A stretch of DNA of 64,000 nt from Taklimakanibacter lacteus (GCA_003576695.1 QOZQ01000007.1:289334-353333), one strand, 5' to 3'. Positions 42,809 through 52,197 are shown, counted from the first letter of the stretch. Numbers and translations: made by a program. Notes: a model not told the origin generated them from the letters alone.

Positions 42809-43309
42809 TCATCCAGCCTCCCGCGCCGCCAGTTCGACCCCGGGCTCGGGCAGGGCCTGCTCCTCCTGTTCTTTATGCTTGCCGGCGCTGCGCAGACGCC
42901 CAAGGCGGCTGGTTTCGATATTGCGGCGGATGACTCGCGCCGGATTGCCGGCCACGATCGATGCCGGCGGCACGTCCTTGGTGACGACGCTGCCGGAGCC
43001 CACGATCGAGCCGTCACCGATGCGCACCCCCGGCAGGATGATGCTGCGCGCGCCGATGAAGCAGCGCGACCCGATATAGGTGTCACAATAGAGGCCGCGC
43101 GTCATGTCATGCGCCAGCACGGCGACTTCGAAAGCGAGATAGCTGTCGGGCCCGATATGCACGCCCCTGGGATAGGTCTTGTCGAGCCGGACGCTCAGCG
43201 ACATGACGGTGCTGGGATGGATGTCCATGCCCCAGAACTTGACGAAATAGGCCCAGCGCAGCTTCACCAGCAGGCGTTGGAGCCAGAGGAGCTGGTTGAG
43301 ACTGCGCAT
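42809..43309 (-). CDS. hexapeptide-repeat acyltransferase (WcaF/serine-acetyltransferase-like)
   Basis: 166 residues. The middle (about 30-130) is a left-handed beta-helix with hexapeptide turns: [34 protein letters not shown] (catalytic His in LAHD), [51 protein letters not shown]. The C-terminal tail is charged and not conserved. It would O-acetylate a sugar of the repeat unit in the cytoplasm using acetyl-CoA. It lies exactly between the two duplicated glycosyltransferases, with adjacent or overlapping codons on both sides. Confidence 0.9.
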   Translation of the reverse strand: MRSLNQLLWLQRLLVKLRWAYFVKFWGMDIHPSTVMSLSVRLDKTYPRGVHIGPDSYLAFEVAVLAHDMTRGLYCDTYIGSRCFIGARSIILPGVRIGDGSIVGSGSVVTKDVPPASIVAGNPARVIRRNIETSRLGRLRSAGKHKEQEEQALPEPGVELAAREAG

Positions 43310-44188
43310 CTAGGCGGCCTCCCTGTTGGAGCGGCGCGGCCCGAAGGCCCAGCCCGTCTTCTCCGAGAAGGCCACGCGCAAGGCGGCGCGGAAATCGGCG
43401 GACGACATGCGCCGCGTCGCCACCAGGGCGCTGCCGACCATCAGCTTGCGCAAGAGGAGCGCCACGCTCATCGGCCGCATCGCCGTATGGCGGGCAATGG
43501 CGATCAGGCTGCCGCGGAAATAGCGCGACCGCAATTTCGGGTCATGGTCGCGATGGCCGATCAGCGCCTGGTCCGCGAAGCGGCTCTTGCGCGAGCGGGC
43601 ATAGGCGCGCAGCGCATAGTCGGTATCCTCGCCGCCATTGTTGGCGGTGCCGACCCCCAGCTCCTCGTCGAAGCCGCCGATCGCCTCGGCGATCCGGCTG
43701 CGCAGGAAGATGGTGTTGGACGATGCCTTGGCGGCGACCTGAAAGGCCGAGGGCGGCCTTATGTCCATCGAAAGCGCGCGCGCCGGCGATTGCGGTGCGG
43801 AGGCATAGCCGCAGAACCAGAAATCGAGCGCCTGGTCGATGCGGAAGAGATTGAGCACTCTTTCGAGCGAGCCGTCCGGATACCAGCAGTCGTCATCGGG
43901 AAAGGCGATCAGCGGCGCCTCCGCCAGAAGCCCCTGCTCGCGCGCCTTGCGCAGCATGAGGTTGCGCGCCTTCGAGAGCGATACCTGGTGGGCAATCCTC
44001 TCGAGCTGCACATTGGGCGGCAATGCGACCGCAAGGCCGGCCTCCGGAGAAAGGCGCTGCGCCAGGAGAAGCATGCGCCAGCTGCGGCTGGCCAGGGCCC
44101 TTTCGATGGACGACAACAGACGTTCGAGATCGCCGCTGCGGCCGCCGGCCGCATCGGTCGTGGTGATGAACAGGATTTCAGATGCCAT
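43310..44188 (-). CDS. glycosyltransferase, GT-A type (paralogue of 41871-42755)
   Basis: 292 residues. ASEILFITTTDAAGGRSGDLERLLSSIERAL, LIAFPDDDCWYPDGSLERVL (DDD metal site), DFWFCGYASAPQSPARA, GGFDEELGVGTANNGGEDTDYALRAYARS and LIGHRDHDPKLRSRYFRGSLIAIARH are shared nearly word for word with the other copy. Its stop directly precedes the acyltransferase ATG, and its start overlaps the pyruvyltransferase gene by 11 bases. Probably adds a neighbouring sugar of the same type, or the same linkage to another acceptor. Confidence 0.88.
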   Translation of the reverse strand: MASEILFITTTDAAGGRSGDLERLLSSIERALASRSWRMLLLAQRLSPEAGLAVALPPNVQLERIAHQVSLSKARNLMLRKAREQGLLAEAPLIAFPDDDCWYPDGSLERVLNLFRIDQALDFWFCGYASAPQSPARALSMDIRPPSAFQVAAKASSNTIFLRSRIAEAIGGFDEELGVGTANNGGEDTDYALRAYARSRKSRFADQALIGHRDHDPKLRSRYFRGSLIAIARHTAMRPMSVALLLRKLMVGSALVATRRMSSADFRAALRVAFSEKTGWAFGPRRSNREAA

Positions 44189-45263
44189 ATTCGCTCAGAG
44201 CTCCCATTGCTGATGCCGGCACCTGCTGCGCCGGCTCCACTGACGGCACTTTGCTGCGTACGCCACACACAATCCGGTCGGAGGAAGAGAACCAGTCGCG
44301 GTAATAGCGGCTGATCTTGCCGTAGCTGTTGTCCTGGCAGACGATCGGCATATCGAGCAGCGCGCCCAGGATCATCCCATGCAGCCGGTCGGTGTCCACG
44401 CGCCCGTAGCCCGCGACGAGCTTGATCGAGCGCCGCAACAGATAATCGCGATACCAGCCCCAGGCGACGTGGTTCGGCACGATGTGCCGGATGGGCGCAT
44501 CGATGGACTGCGTCTTCCGCAGCAGGCGCAAAAGAAAGAGATCGAGGGGCGAGATCACCTCGTCCCAGTCGAATGTCGCCGCACCATCGGCGAGGCCCGC
44601 CACCGCTTCCGGATCGCGCCGGCGGATGTTCAACAACCGCTTGTCGTTGCCGTCATGGCGCGGCAGGCTTCCCCATAAGGCATGGGCCATGTCCGGCATC
44701 AGCATCGCATCGCATCCGCAATCGGTACGGGCGAAATCGAGCGACTCCCGGTCGCGGGCGAAAATGAACAGGCGCGAATGGGCCGCGAAGGCCTTGGCCA
44801 CCGCAGCGCGGTTCGCCGGCTCTCCGAAATGGATCGACTGCGGCAGGATGACGGTCGGCGTGTCGGGATAGCGCGCGATCACCAGCTCGCGGAACATCTG
44901 ATAGTCGGGATAGATGTCGCCGAGATTGCCGCCGCCATGGAAGACGATCGTGGCGCCGGTGCGGACCAGCGCATCGAGGCGCCGGACCGAGTCCTTGAAG
45001 TAGACCAGCGGCTTGCCGGGGCGATGGCACAGGCAGAACTCATGGATGCTGAAGCGTCCGATCACATCATAATTGTAATCGGCGAAGAACCGGTCGGTGC
45101 CGGCATGGATGAGGAGATCGCCGATATTCCCGTGCATGGGATAGTCGAGATAGATGACGGGCTTGCTCTTCGGGATGACATTCACGATGCCCCCGAGCTG
45201 GCGCCTGAGCTCGTCCATGACCTCGGCATGCGGCCGTTTCGGCGGATTGCCCGGCATATCCAT
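44178..45263 (-). CDS. polysaccharide pyruvyl transferase family protein
   Basis: About 361 residues of the PS_pyruv_trans family: YLDYPMHGNIGDLLIHAGTDRFF, ATIVFHGGGNLGDIYP (glycine-rich nucleotide-like loop), PTVILPQSIHF, LFIFARDRESLDFA, MLMPDMAHALWG and VDTDRLHGMILGALLDMPIV (RLHG signature). ExoV-type members add a ketal-linked pyruvate from PEP, giving the EPS negative charge. Start uncertain: GTG 45266, ATG 45263 and ATG 45257 are all compatible with GGTGGAG upstream. Confidence 0.9.
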   Translation of the reverse strand: MDMPGNPPKRPHAEVMDELRRQLGGIVNVIPKSKPVIYLDYPMHGNIGDLLIHAGTDRFFADYNYDVIGRFSIHEFCLCHRPGKPLVYFKDSVRRLDALVRTGATIVFHGGGNLGDIYPDYQMFRELVIARYPDTPTVILPQSIHFGEPANRAAVAKAFAAHSRLFIFARDRESLDFARTDCGCDAMLMPDMAHALWGSLPRHDGNDKRLLNIRRRDPEAVAGLADGAATFDWDEVISPLDLFLLRLLRKTQSIDAPIRHIVPNHVAWGWYRDYLLRRSIKLVAGYGRVDTDRLHGMILGALLDMPIVCQDNSYGKISRYYRDWFSSSDRIVCGVRSKVPSVEPAQQVPASAMGALSEYGI

Positions 45264-46018
45264 CACTCCACCAGATGCACGATCGAGGCGCCGCGTTTCT
45301 TCAGCTCGTCGATCACCATGGGAACCAGGGGCACGGTATTGTCCTGCGCGTCATGCAGCACGATCACGCCGCGATCGGTGGCGTTGAGCCGCTGGCGCAG
45401 GCGATGCATGGTTTCCTCGGGCGGGCTGCCGCGCCAGTCCTCGGGCGAGATGTCGTAGCTCGCGATGATCAGGCCAAGCTGGGTCTGCGCCGCATTGATG
45501 AGCTCGGATGTGCCGACATTGTTGGGGAAGCGGAAGAACTTCACCGGCGTCATGCGGTTGCCAAAGACGGCGCGCTCGACCGCCGCGACACCCTTCTTGA
45601 TGTCGTTCAGGGCTTCGTCGAAAGCGAGCGTCGACAGGTTGCGATGGGTGTAGCTGTGGCTGCCGATGCTGTGGCCGCCGAGCTTGACCAGCTTCGCCAC
45701 GACGGACCTGCGCTCGGCCCGCTGCCCGATCATCATGAAGGTCGCATGCACGCAGGCAGCACTCAGCTCCTCGAGGATCTTCGGCGTCGTCTCGCGGCGC
45801 GGGCCATCGTCGAAGGTCAGGACATATTCACCGGCATTCAGGGGAAGCGCCTGAAGTTTCTGCATGGTTCCGAAGCTGGTGATGCCGGCTTGCGACACCG
45901 ACAGCGTCCGCTCGCTGAGCCCGCCCGGGCACAGTGTCGCGGCATTGCCGACGCCCGCCATGGCGGTCAGAGCCAGAATGGCCGCGACAGCCGACAGAAC
46001 AAGCCCACGAAATCTCAT
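45263..46018 (-). CDS. exported polysaccharide deacetylase (NodB domain)
   Basis: 251 residues with a signal peptide (GNA-A near residue 26). NodB motifs: VLTFDDGP (Asp70 base, Asp71 metal), SHSYTH (His121, His125 metal), FFRFPNN (motif 3), ASYDISPEDW (motif 4) and GVIVLHDAQ (His acid, motif 5). It should remove N- or O-acetyl groups from the polymer in the periplasm. It overlaps the glycosyltransferase gene upstream by four bases and shares its stop with the start of the pyruvyltransferase gene. Confidence 0.92.
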   Translation of the reverse strand: MRFRGLVLSAVAAILALTAMAGVGNAATLCPGGLSERTLSVSQAGITSFGTMQKLQALPLNAGEYVLTFDDGPRRETTPKILEELSAACVHATFMMIGQRAERRSVVAKLVKLGGHSIGSHSYTHRNLSTLAFDEALNDIKKGVAAVERAVFGNRMTPVKFFRFPNNVGTSELINAAQTQLGLIIASYDISPEDWRGSPPEETMHRLRQRLNATDRGVIVLHDAQDNTVPLVPMVIDELKKRGASIVHLVE

Positions 46019-47247
46019 GCGAAAGCCCTTACCTTGATCAACTCTTCATAGGCCTCGACATATTTGCGGGCCTCGCTGTCCCAGTTGAATTTCTCCTCGG
46101 CCAGCCGGCCGGCGCGCGCGCCGAGCTCGCGGCGGTGCGCCATGTCATCGATCAGCGGCAGCGCCGCCTCGGCCAATGCCGCCGGCGTCGGATCCGCCGC
46201 GAAGGTGCCGGCGTTTCCCAGGAGCCGGCGCGTCTCGCTCAGATCATAGGAAACCGACGGAACGCCCAGGGCCGAATATTCGAACACCTTGTTCATGCTG
46301 ATCTTGTCGTTGTATTCGTTGACCGGGTCGGGAATGATGCCGATGTCGAAGGTGCTGAGCGCCGCCAGCAGATCGGGCCCGCGCAAATAGCCGGTGAAGG
46401 TCACATGATCGGCGACGCCGAGCGCGCCCGCCAGCTCCCGGACCGAGGCCAGCGCCGGTCCGTCGCCGACGACGACGGCGCGCACGCTTTGCCTGCCATG
46501 ATCGTGGACAAGGTGATGCATCATGCGGACAAGGTGATCGACGCCATCCTGGTCGGCGATGATGCCGACATAGCCCAGCACCGTTTCAGCCCCGGCGCGC
46601 AGCGCCGCATTGGGCTCGACCCGCCGGAGCTTCTGGCGGTCAGGCACGCTATAGACGGTGGTGACGTCGCGCGGATCCTTAGCCCCGCGCGCGATGGCGA
46701 TATCGCGGTAGGTGTCGTTCGCCGATATCACCCGGTCGGCGCATTTGAAGGTGCCCTTCTCGGCGAGCAGCAGGAGGCGGTGAAAGAAGCCGCGCCGGTC
46801 ATATTTCGCCGCATAGAGCTCCGGGCACAGATCGTGGTGGTCGAAGACATACTTCTTGCCGAACAGCTTGTAGGGAGCGGCGGCCAGGAAGATGAGATCG
46901 GGCGGATTGCAGCCCTGGATCACGTCGAAGCCGCGCGTCAGGGCGATCTTCAGCAGCAGGCGCGTCTCATGGAAGAGCGCTAATGCATATTCCAGGATGA
47001 AGCCCATCTTGCCGCGCGCCTCGACCGGCAAGGGATGGCGGTAGATCGCGATCCCGTTGATCTCCTCAAAGCGCTGGGGGTGCTGGTCGTTCATCGGGCA
47101 GATGACCGAGACCTCCCAGCCCGCCGATTTGAGGGCATTGGCCTCCTGCCATACGCGCCGGTCGAACGGCACCGGCAGGTTCTCGACGATGATCACGCAA
47201 CGCGGCGGCCTGTCCCTTGGCGCGAGCAGCGGAAATGTAAGCGACAT
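46015..47247 (-). CDS. glycosyltransferase family 4
   Basis: 410 residues of GT-B fold. N-terminal acceptor domain: VIIVENLPVPFDRRVWQEANALKSAGWEVSVICP. C-terminal donor domain: ETVLGYVGIIADQDGVDHLVRMM, AVVVGDGPALASV, DHVTFTGYLRG, FDIGIIPDPVNEYNDKISMNKVFEYSALGVPSVSYDLSETR (the E-x7-E region of GT4 retaining enzymes). It overlaps the deacetylase gene by four bases and lies 21 bases after the UDP-glucose dehydrogenase. Glucuronosyltransfer is plausible because of that neighbour, but the donor is not proved by sequence. Confidence 0.9.
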   Translation of the reverse strand: MSLTFPLLAPRDRPPRCVIIVENLPVPFDRRVWQEANALKSAGWEVSVICPMNDQHPQRFEEINGIAIYRHPLPVEARGKMGFILEYALALFHETRLLLKIALTRGFDVIQGCNPPDLIFLAAAPYKLFGKKYVFDHHDLCPELYAAKYDRRGFFHRLLLLAEKGTFKCADRVISANDTYRDIAIARGAKDPRDVTTVYSVPDRQKLRRVEPNAALRAGAETVLGYVGIIADQDGVDHLVRMMHHLVHDHGRQSVRAVVVGDGPALASVRELAGALGVADHVTFTGYLRGPDLLAALSTFDIGIIPDPVNEYNDKISMNKVFEYSALGVPSVSYDLSETRRLLGNAGTFAADPTPAALAEAALPLIDDMAHRRELGARAGRLAEEKFNWDSEARKYVEAYEELIKVRAFA

Positions 47248-47268
47248 CTATTCCCCTTCCCTTTCCGG

Positions 47269-48612
47269 CTACTCGGCGGCCTCGACGAGATGCAGCGGAA
47301 TGTCGTGGTCGGGCCGGCCGATGCTGAAATAGCGGAAGCCATGCCTGGCGATGTCCTCGCGGCGATAGACATTGCGCAGATCGACGAGGCTCGGTGAGCG
47401 CATGATCTGGCCCAGCATCCTGAAATCGAGGGCGCGGAACTCTTCCCATTCGGTCACGATCACCAGCGCATCGGCGCCTTCGGCGACCTCATAGGCGCTG
47501 CCGCCGAACTCGACGCCTTCGATCGTGGCGCGCGCCGCATCCATGCCGGCAGGGTCATAGAGGCGCACATGCGCGCCGCCATCCTGCAGCGCCTGGATGA
47601 TGGCCAGCGCCGGCGCTTCCCTGATGTCGTCGGTATTGGGCTTGAAGGTCACGCCCAGCAGCGCCACCGTCTTGCCGGCGAGATCGCCGCCGCAGGCGGT
47701 CGCGATCTTGCGGCCCATGGCGCGGCGCCGGTTTTCGTTGATGGCGACCGTCGTCTCGACGAGACGCAGGGGCGAAGCGAAGTCCTGGGCGATGCGGATG
47801 AGCGCCGTCGTATCCTTCGGGAAGCAGGATCCGCCATAGCCCGGCCCCGCATGGAGGAACTTCGAGCCGATGCGGTTGTCGAGCCCGATGCCGCGGGCGA
47901 CGTCCTGCACATCGGCGCCGGCATGCTCGCAAAGATCGGCGATCTCGTTGATGAAGGTCACCTTCATGGCGAGGAACGCATTGGCCGCGTATTTGGTGAG
48001 CTCGGCGGTACGCCTGGAGGTGAACAGCAGTGGCGCGCGGTTGAGATAGAGCGGACGGTAGACCTCGCTCAGCGCATTGCGGCCGCGCTCGTCATTGACG
48101 CCCACGATGATGCGGTCGGGCCGCTTGAAGTCGGCAATGGCCGAGCCTTCGCGCAGGAATTCCGGATTGGAGGCGACCGATATGTCGAGTCGCGGATCGG
48201 CGGTGCGCATTATGTGCTCCACCTTGTCGGAAGTTCCGACCGGCACCGTCGATTTGATGACGATGACCGTCCCCGGCTTGACGGCACCTGCAAGCTCGCG
48301 CGCCGCCGCCTCGACGAAGCTCAGATCGGCATGGCCGTCGCCGCGCCTCGACGGCGTGCCGACGGCAAGGAAGACGACATCGGCCGCGGCCACTCCATCC
48401 CTCAGATCGGTCGTGAAGGAGAGCCGGCCGGCCTTGACATTGTCGGCCACGACCTGGTCGAGGCCGGGCTCGAAAATCGGGATGCGGCCGCCTCGCAGCG
48501 CATCGATCTTCGCCTTGTCCTTGTCGACACAGGTCACGCGATGGCCGAAATCGGCAAGGCAGGCGCCCGATACCAGGCCGACATAGCTCGAGCCGATCAT
48601 GGTGATGTTCAT
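47269..48612 (-). CDS. ugd: UDP-glucose 6-dehydrogenase
   Basis: 447 residues. NAD domain MIGSSYVGLVSGACLADFG, VFLAVGTPSRRGDGHADLS, VIKSTVPVGTSD, SNPEFLREGSAI (catalytic Glu), ELTKYAANAFLAMKVTFINE, GPGYGGSCFPKDT (catalytic Cys, near residue 260) and FKPNTDDIREAPAL. It makes UDP-glucuronate, so the EPS probably contains an acidic sugar. I start at ATG 48612 with AAAGGG upstream and exclude a 13-residue in-frame extension that has no site. Confidence 0.95.
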   Translation of the reverse strand: MNITMIGSSYVGLVSGACLADFGHRVTCVDKDKAKIDALRGGRIPIFEPGLDQVVADNVKAGRLSFTTDLRDGVAAADVVFLAVGTPSRRGDGHADLSFVEAAARELAGAVKPGTVIVIKSTVPVGTSDKVEHIMRTADPRLDISVASNPEFLREGSAIADFKRPDRIIVGVNDERGRNALSEVYRPLYLNRAPLLFTSRRTAELTKYAANAFLAMKVTFINEIADLCEHAGADVQDVARGIGLDNRIGSKFLHAGPGYGGSCFPKDTTALIRIAQDFASPLRLVETTVAINENRRRAMGRKIATACGGDLAGKTVALLGVTFKPNTDDIREAPALAIIQALQDGGAHVRLYDPAGMDAARATIEGVEFGGSAYEVAEGADALVIVTEWEEFRALDFRMLGQIMRSPSLVDLRNVYRREDIARHGFRYFSIGRPDHDIPLHLVEAAE

Positions 48613-48700
48613 TCGATACCCTTTCGTGTCAGGTTCGACCCGCGTCGACACCGCATTCCCATTTTCCGAATTGACCCGCCCGTCCCGGCGGAAAGCACGC

Positions 48701-49405
48701 CTAGACGGCGTTTGGCCCGGTCAGCGCAAAGACGGTCTGGGCCAGGATCTTCATGTCCAGGAACACCGACCATTTGCTGATATAGAGACGATCGTGGCTT
48801 ACCCTGTGCTCGATATGCTCGAGCGCCTCGGTCGGCCCGCGATAGCCCGAAACCTGGGCGAGACCGGTGAGCCCCGGGCGCACCAGATGCCGGTCGTTGA
48901 AATTGTGGATGACCTCCGCGAAAGCGTCGTCCATCGCGATGGCATGCGGCCTCGGTCCGACGAGAGACATCTCGCCGCGCAGCACATTCCAGAGCTGCGG
49001 CAGTTCATCGAGGCTGGTGCGGCGCAGGAACCGGCCGATGCGCGTCACCCGCGCGTCATTGCGGCTGGCCTGGGTGAAATCGCCGCGCGATTCGGTCACG
49101 GTCATGCTGCGGAACTTGCAGATATAGAAGGACGAACGGTTGCGCCCGTAGCGCAATTGCCAGAAGAACACCGGTCCCCGCGATTCGATCTTGATCGCCA
49201 GCGCAATCAGAAGACCGGCGGGAGCCAACAGGAACAAGGCAAGAGATGCGACCAGCACATCGATCCACCGCTTGACGATCGACCGGTTGATCACGATCGA
49301 CTTGCTTTGCAGTGCAACGTCCGGGCCCTTGGGCGTGGACAACACTTCAGCGTGCAGAACATATTCGCCGCTAGCGGCTGAATTTGGCCTCACACGAAAG
49401 TCCAT
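48701..49405 (-). CDS. undecaprenyl-phosphate hexose-1-phosphate transferase (ExoY/WbaP-type)
   Basis: 234 residues of the bacterial sugar transferase family: KRWIDVLVASLALFLLAPAGLLIALAIKIESRGPVFF (membrane re-entrant helix), RYGRNRSSFYICKFRSM, DARVTRIGRFLRRTSLDELPQLWNVLRGEMSLVGPRP (catalytic DE pair) and RPGLTGLAQVSGYRG. ATG 49405 has GGAGG five bases upstream; a GTG four codons earlier overlaps that site. It starts each repeat unit by moving hexose-1-phosphate onto undecaprenyl phosphate, and is the first gene of the EPS operon. The 87-base gap to ugd shows no clear terminator. Confidence 0.93.
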   Translation of the reverse strand: MDFRVRPNSAASGEYVLHAEVLSTPKGPDVALQSKSIVINRSIVKRWIDVLVASLALFLLAPAGLLIALAIKIESRGPVFFWQLRYGRNRSSFYICKFRSMTVTESRGDFTQASRNDARVTRIGRFLRRTSLDELPQLWNVLRGEMSLVGPRPHAIAMDDAFAEVIHNFNDRHLVRPGLTGLAQVSGYRGPTEALEHIEHRVSHDRLYISKWSVFLDMKILAQTVFALTGPNAV

Positions 49406-49675
49406 GGACACCTCCACTCGCTTTCATTGGGTTGCCGCCCACGATGAGTAATGACGAGCTTGACTGATTTTGCAAGCGCGAAGACGCATGTGCAGCAAAA
49501 TATTTTTTGCTCTGCACAATAATTATTCTTTTTGCTCAAGAAGGTGGCAACAATTAGCTCGCCGCCGAAAAAATTAAGCGTAAAATATTGACCAAGTGTC
49601 AGGTCGAACACATCGCGTGTAGAAAATTTTTGAATCATACCGATAGAAATTCCATCTAAGTGACGGCGACATCAC
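49406..49675 (-). promoter_or_regulatory. AT-rich upstream region of the EPS operon
   Basis: The 270 bases before the sugar-transferase gene are far richer in A and T than any neighbour, with many TA steps and runs such as AAAATATTTTTTGC (near 49500) and AAAAAATTAAGCG (near 49568). TTGACC (49588-49593) with GGTCGAA (49602-49608) forms a partial inverted repeat. Such regions are typical targets of MucR/Ros-type zinc-finger or H-NS-like regulators of rhizobial EPS genes. An 82-codon frame here (49390-49638, minus) is not convincing. Confidence 0.5.
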
Positions 49676-49897
49676 ATGCAGCAGAAAGACCTAGAGCATA
49701 AGGACGATGCGACTACGCACGCATCAAAGTCTCATGACAGAACAATGAAGCGCGATGAAGCAAAGCGCATGGCGGAGCAGCTTATCGCTGAGGAAGCGCA
49801 GAAGAATCCGCGTTCCGCAGTGAGCACTTATCTCGTCGCGGCGATCATCGGCCTCATCATCTGGGGCGCGATTTATTTTCTATGGATCAAACTCTGA
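49676..49897 (+). CDS. small single-span membrane protein
   Basis: 73 residues: a polar, charged N-terminal half rich in Lys, Glu and Asp (KRDEAKRMAEQLIAEEAQKN looks helical) and a C-terminal hydrophobic segment (TYLVAAIIGLIIWGAIYFLWIKL) that would span the membrane once with the tail outside. No strong ribosome binding site precedes ATG 49676; a later Met at 49745 is possible. It points away from the EPS operon and toward the fifth importer's 3' end. I do not recognise a family; length and composition make it a plausible but unproved gene. Confidence 0.45.
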   Translation: MQQKDLEHKDDATTHASKSHDRTMKRDEAKRMAEQLIAEEAQKNPRSAVSTYLVAAIIGLIIWGAIYFLWIKL

Positions 49898-49959
49898 CGC
49901 TGGAGCACAGTGGTTCAAAGCGGGACGACCACTGAATTTTTCTCGCGCGAGAAAACGAT

Positions 49960-51066
49960 TCAAATTTTCACAGGCCGCATGAGTGCCGTCGTCGTCTCGA
50001 TGTCGAAGAGCTGCAGTTGCGACAGATCGTAGTTGAAAACCGTCATCGCGCCCGGCTCCGAGCGGAAATCGCGCGGGCAGCGGATGTGAAGCTCGGCGGA
50101 TGAGTTCTTCAGAGTGCCGACGAGAATCACTTCCGGGCCCAGAACCTCGGTGGTGACGGACACGACTTCGATCGGCGCAGCGACCGGCGCGGCATCGGCC
50201 TTCAGATGAAAATCCTCGGGCCTGAGGCCGACGATCACTTTCCTTCCGGCATGACTCGCGAAAGCACGTCGCAGGCTCTGCGGCAGCGGCAACACTACAT
50301 CGCCGATCGATATCCTGTCGGAGTCAAGCATGCCATGCAGGAGATTCATCGGTGGTGACGCCAGGAAGCCGGCGACGAAAGTGTTGACCGGATTGCGATA
50401 GACTTCCATCGGCGCGCCCACCTGCACGATGACGCCGTCCTTCATGATGCAGATGCGCTCGCCCATGGTCATCGCCTCGACCTGGTCATGCGTGACATGA
50501 ACGATGGTGGTGCCGAGCGTGCGATGCAGCTTGATGAGCTCGGTGCGCATGGAGGCGCGCAACTTGGCATCGAGATTGGACAAGGGCTCGTCGAGCAGGA
50601 ACGCCTTGGGCTCACGCACCAGAGCGCGGCCGAGGGCGACGCGCTGGCGCTGCCCGCCCGACAGCTGCGCCGGCTTGCGCGCCAGGAGATCGCCGATGCC
50701 CAGCATGCCGGCAATGGTGGCGACGCGGCCTTCGATGATGCGGCGCTCGACATTGCGCAACCTGAGGCCGAAGGACAGATTGTCGGCCACCGTCATATGC
50801 GGATAAAGCGCATAGTTCTGGAAGACGATGGCGACGTCGCGGTCGGCCGGATCGACGTCGTTCACGCGGGCGCCGCCGATATGGAGATCGCCCGCCGATA
50901 TGGTCTCGAGGCCGGCGATCATCCGCAAGGTGGTGGACTTGCCGCAGCCCGACGGCCCGAGCAGGATCATGAACTCGCCGTCCCTGATGTCGAGCGAGAC
51001 GTCGCGGACCGCGGCATAGCCGTTCGGATAGAGCTTGTGAATGTTGCTGAGCGAGATCGAGGCCAT
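49960..51066 (-). CDS. ABC transporter ATPase, UgpC/MalK-like
   Basis: 368 residues. Walker [10 protein letters not shown] (residues 37-45), [44 protein letters not shown] and [15 protein letters not shown] are intact, and the C-terminal regulatory domain has [26 protein letters not shown] and VGLRPEDF. It is the last gene of the DeoR-linked importer operon, 11 bases after the MalF-like permease. The substrate is not readable; UgpC-type ATPases serve several CUT1 importers. Confidence 0.94.
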   Translation of the reverse strand: MASISLSNIHKLYPNGYAAVRDVSLDIRDGEFMILLGPSGCGKSTTLRMIAGLETISAGDLHIGGARVNDVDPADRDVAIVFQNYALYPHMTVADNLSFGLRLRNVERRIIEGRVATIAGMLGIGDLLARKPAQLSGGQRQRVALGRALVREPKAFLLDEPLSNLDAKLRASMRTELIKLHRTLGTTIVHVTHDQVEAMTMGERICIMKDGVIVQVGAPMEVYRNPVNTFVAGFLASPPMNLLHGMLDSDRISIGDVVLPLPQSLRRAFASHAGRKVIVGLRPEDFHLKADAAPVAAPIEVVSVTTEVLGPEVILVGTLKNSSAELHIRCPRDFRSEPGAMTVFNYDLSQLQLFDIETTTALMRPVKI

Positions 51067-51077
51067 GAATTGCTGTC

Positions 51078-52001
51078 TCAGGTCAAGGAACGCATATAGC
51101 GGTGAAGCCAGGCGGTGAGGCCGAGGATGACGGCGAGCAGTATCGCCGACATGGCCGAGGCCTCGCCGATATTGAGGCTGACGAAGGCGGTGCGATAGAT
51201 GAAGTAGCTGACGAGGTCGGTCGCGACGCCGGGACCGCCGCGCGTCATGATATAAATGAGGTCATAGGTCTTCACCGCGAAGATCAGCCGGATCAGCAAG
51301 GTGACGGCGATGACCGGCCACATCAGCGGCAGGGTGATGTGCCAGAAGGAGCGGAAGATCGAGGCGCCGTCGACACGCGCCGCCTCATAGGGCTCGCGCG
51401 GCAGGGCCGACAGGCCGGCGAGCAGGAGCACGATCATGAACGAGACCTGGTGCCAGATATCCACCATGACGAGCGTCCAGAGCGCCACCTTGGTGCTGCC
51501 CAGCCAGTTCACCGGCTCGATCCCGACAAGGCTCAGGAGATAGTTCACGATGCCGAGCGAGGGATGCAGGAACATGCGCCAGATGAGGCCGACGATGACC
51601 GGATTCATCAGGAGCGGGCACAGCAGGATGGCGTAGTAGACGGATTTGAAGCGCTCGACCGTGTGCAGCATCAAAGCGATGAGAAAGCCCAGCGCGAATT
51701 CGAGGATGACGACGGCGGCGACGAAGAAGGCGGTCAGCCGGAGCGTATGGCGGAATTCCGGATCGCCGGCGGCCTTCATATAATTGTCGAGGCCGTTGAA
51801 GGTGTCGAAATTGGGCGCGATCAGCGTATAGTCATGGACGCTGGTGAACAGCGCCCAGAATACCGGGAAGAGGATGACCAGGAAGAGAAGACCGAGGCTC
51901 GGCGAGGAGATCAGCCAGCCGAACATCCGGTCGCGCCGCTCGACCGCGGTTTGGACAGCGACGGGAGGAGCGGACAAGTGCCTGTCGTCTGCGAGCGTCA
52001 T
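51078..52001 (-). CDS. ABC transporter permease, MalF-like
   Basis: 307 residues with a 30-residue cytoplasmic lead and six membrane segments (first near [25 protein letters not shown]). The EAA loop is [25 protein letters not shown]. It follows the binding-protein gene after a 220-base palindromic spacer. Its partner permease is encoded not beside it but upstream of the binding protein, at 53542-54354, an order different from the other importers in the window. Confidence 0.92.
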   Translation of the reverse strand: MTLADDRHLSAPPVAVQTAVERRDRMFGWLISSPSLGLLFLVILFPVFWALFTSVHDYTLIAPNFDTFNGLDNYMKAAGDPEFRHTLRLTAFFVAAVVILEFALGFLIALMLHTVERFKSVYYAILLCPLLMNPVIVGLIWRMFLHPSLGIVNYLLSLVGIEPVNWLGSTKVALWTLVMVDIWHQVSFMIVLLLAGLSALPREPYEAARVDGASIFRSFWHITLPLMWPVIAVTLLIRLIFAVKTYDLIYIMTRGGPGVATDLVSYFIYRTAFVSLNIGEASAMSAILLAVILGLTAWLHRYMRSLT

Positions 52002-52038
52002 AATACTTCTGACACCCCGACCCCTTCAAAGGCTCTTT

Positions 52039-52197
52039 CCTTCTCCCGTGCGTAGCATGGGAGAAGGTGGCCAAAGTCCGGATGAGGGCTCTTTCGTGAA
52101 GCCAGCGAAAATTTCAAAAGCCTTCCCTTTGCAAACAAAGAGCCCTCACCCACCCTATCGGGCACCCTCTCCCATCCTTCGGACGGGAGAGGGGAAA
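52039..52197 (-). repeat. composite palindromic element between binding protein and permease
   Basis: Three nested inverted repeats: CCTTCTCCC/GGGAGAAGG (52039-52067), a perfect 12-bp pair TGAGGGCTCTTT (52083-52094) and AAAGAGCCCTCA (52137-52148), and CCTCTCCC/GGGAGAGG (52166-52192). The architecture, with short hairpins at both ends and a longer pair inside, mirrors the element at 19568-19870. It fills the gap between the binding-protein gene and the MalF-like permease. Confidence 0.8.

Noticed and set aside
42773..44314. 513-codon plus-strand frame opposite the glycosyltransferase/acyltransferase genes
   Set aside because: Covers three recognised genes on the other strand, low-complexity Arg/His/Gly text, no ribosome site.
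49390..49638. 82-codon minus-strand frame in the AT-rich region
   Set aside because: Composition without a family pattern and it overlaps the start of the sugar-transferase gene; better read as regulatory DNA.
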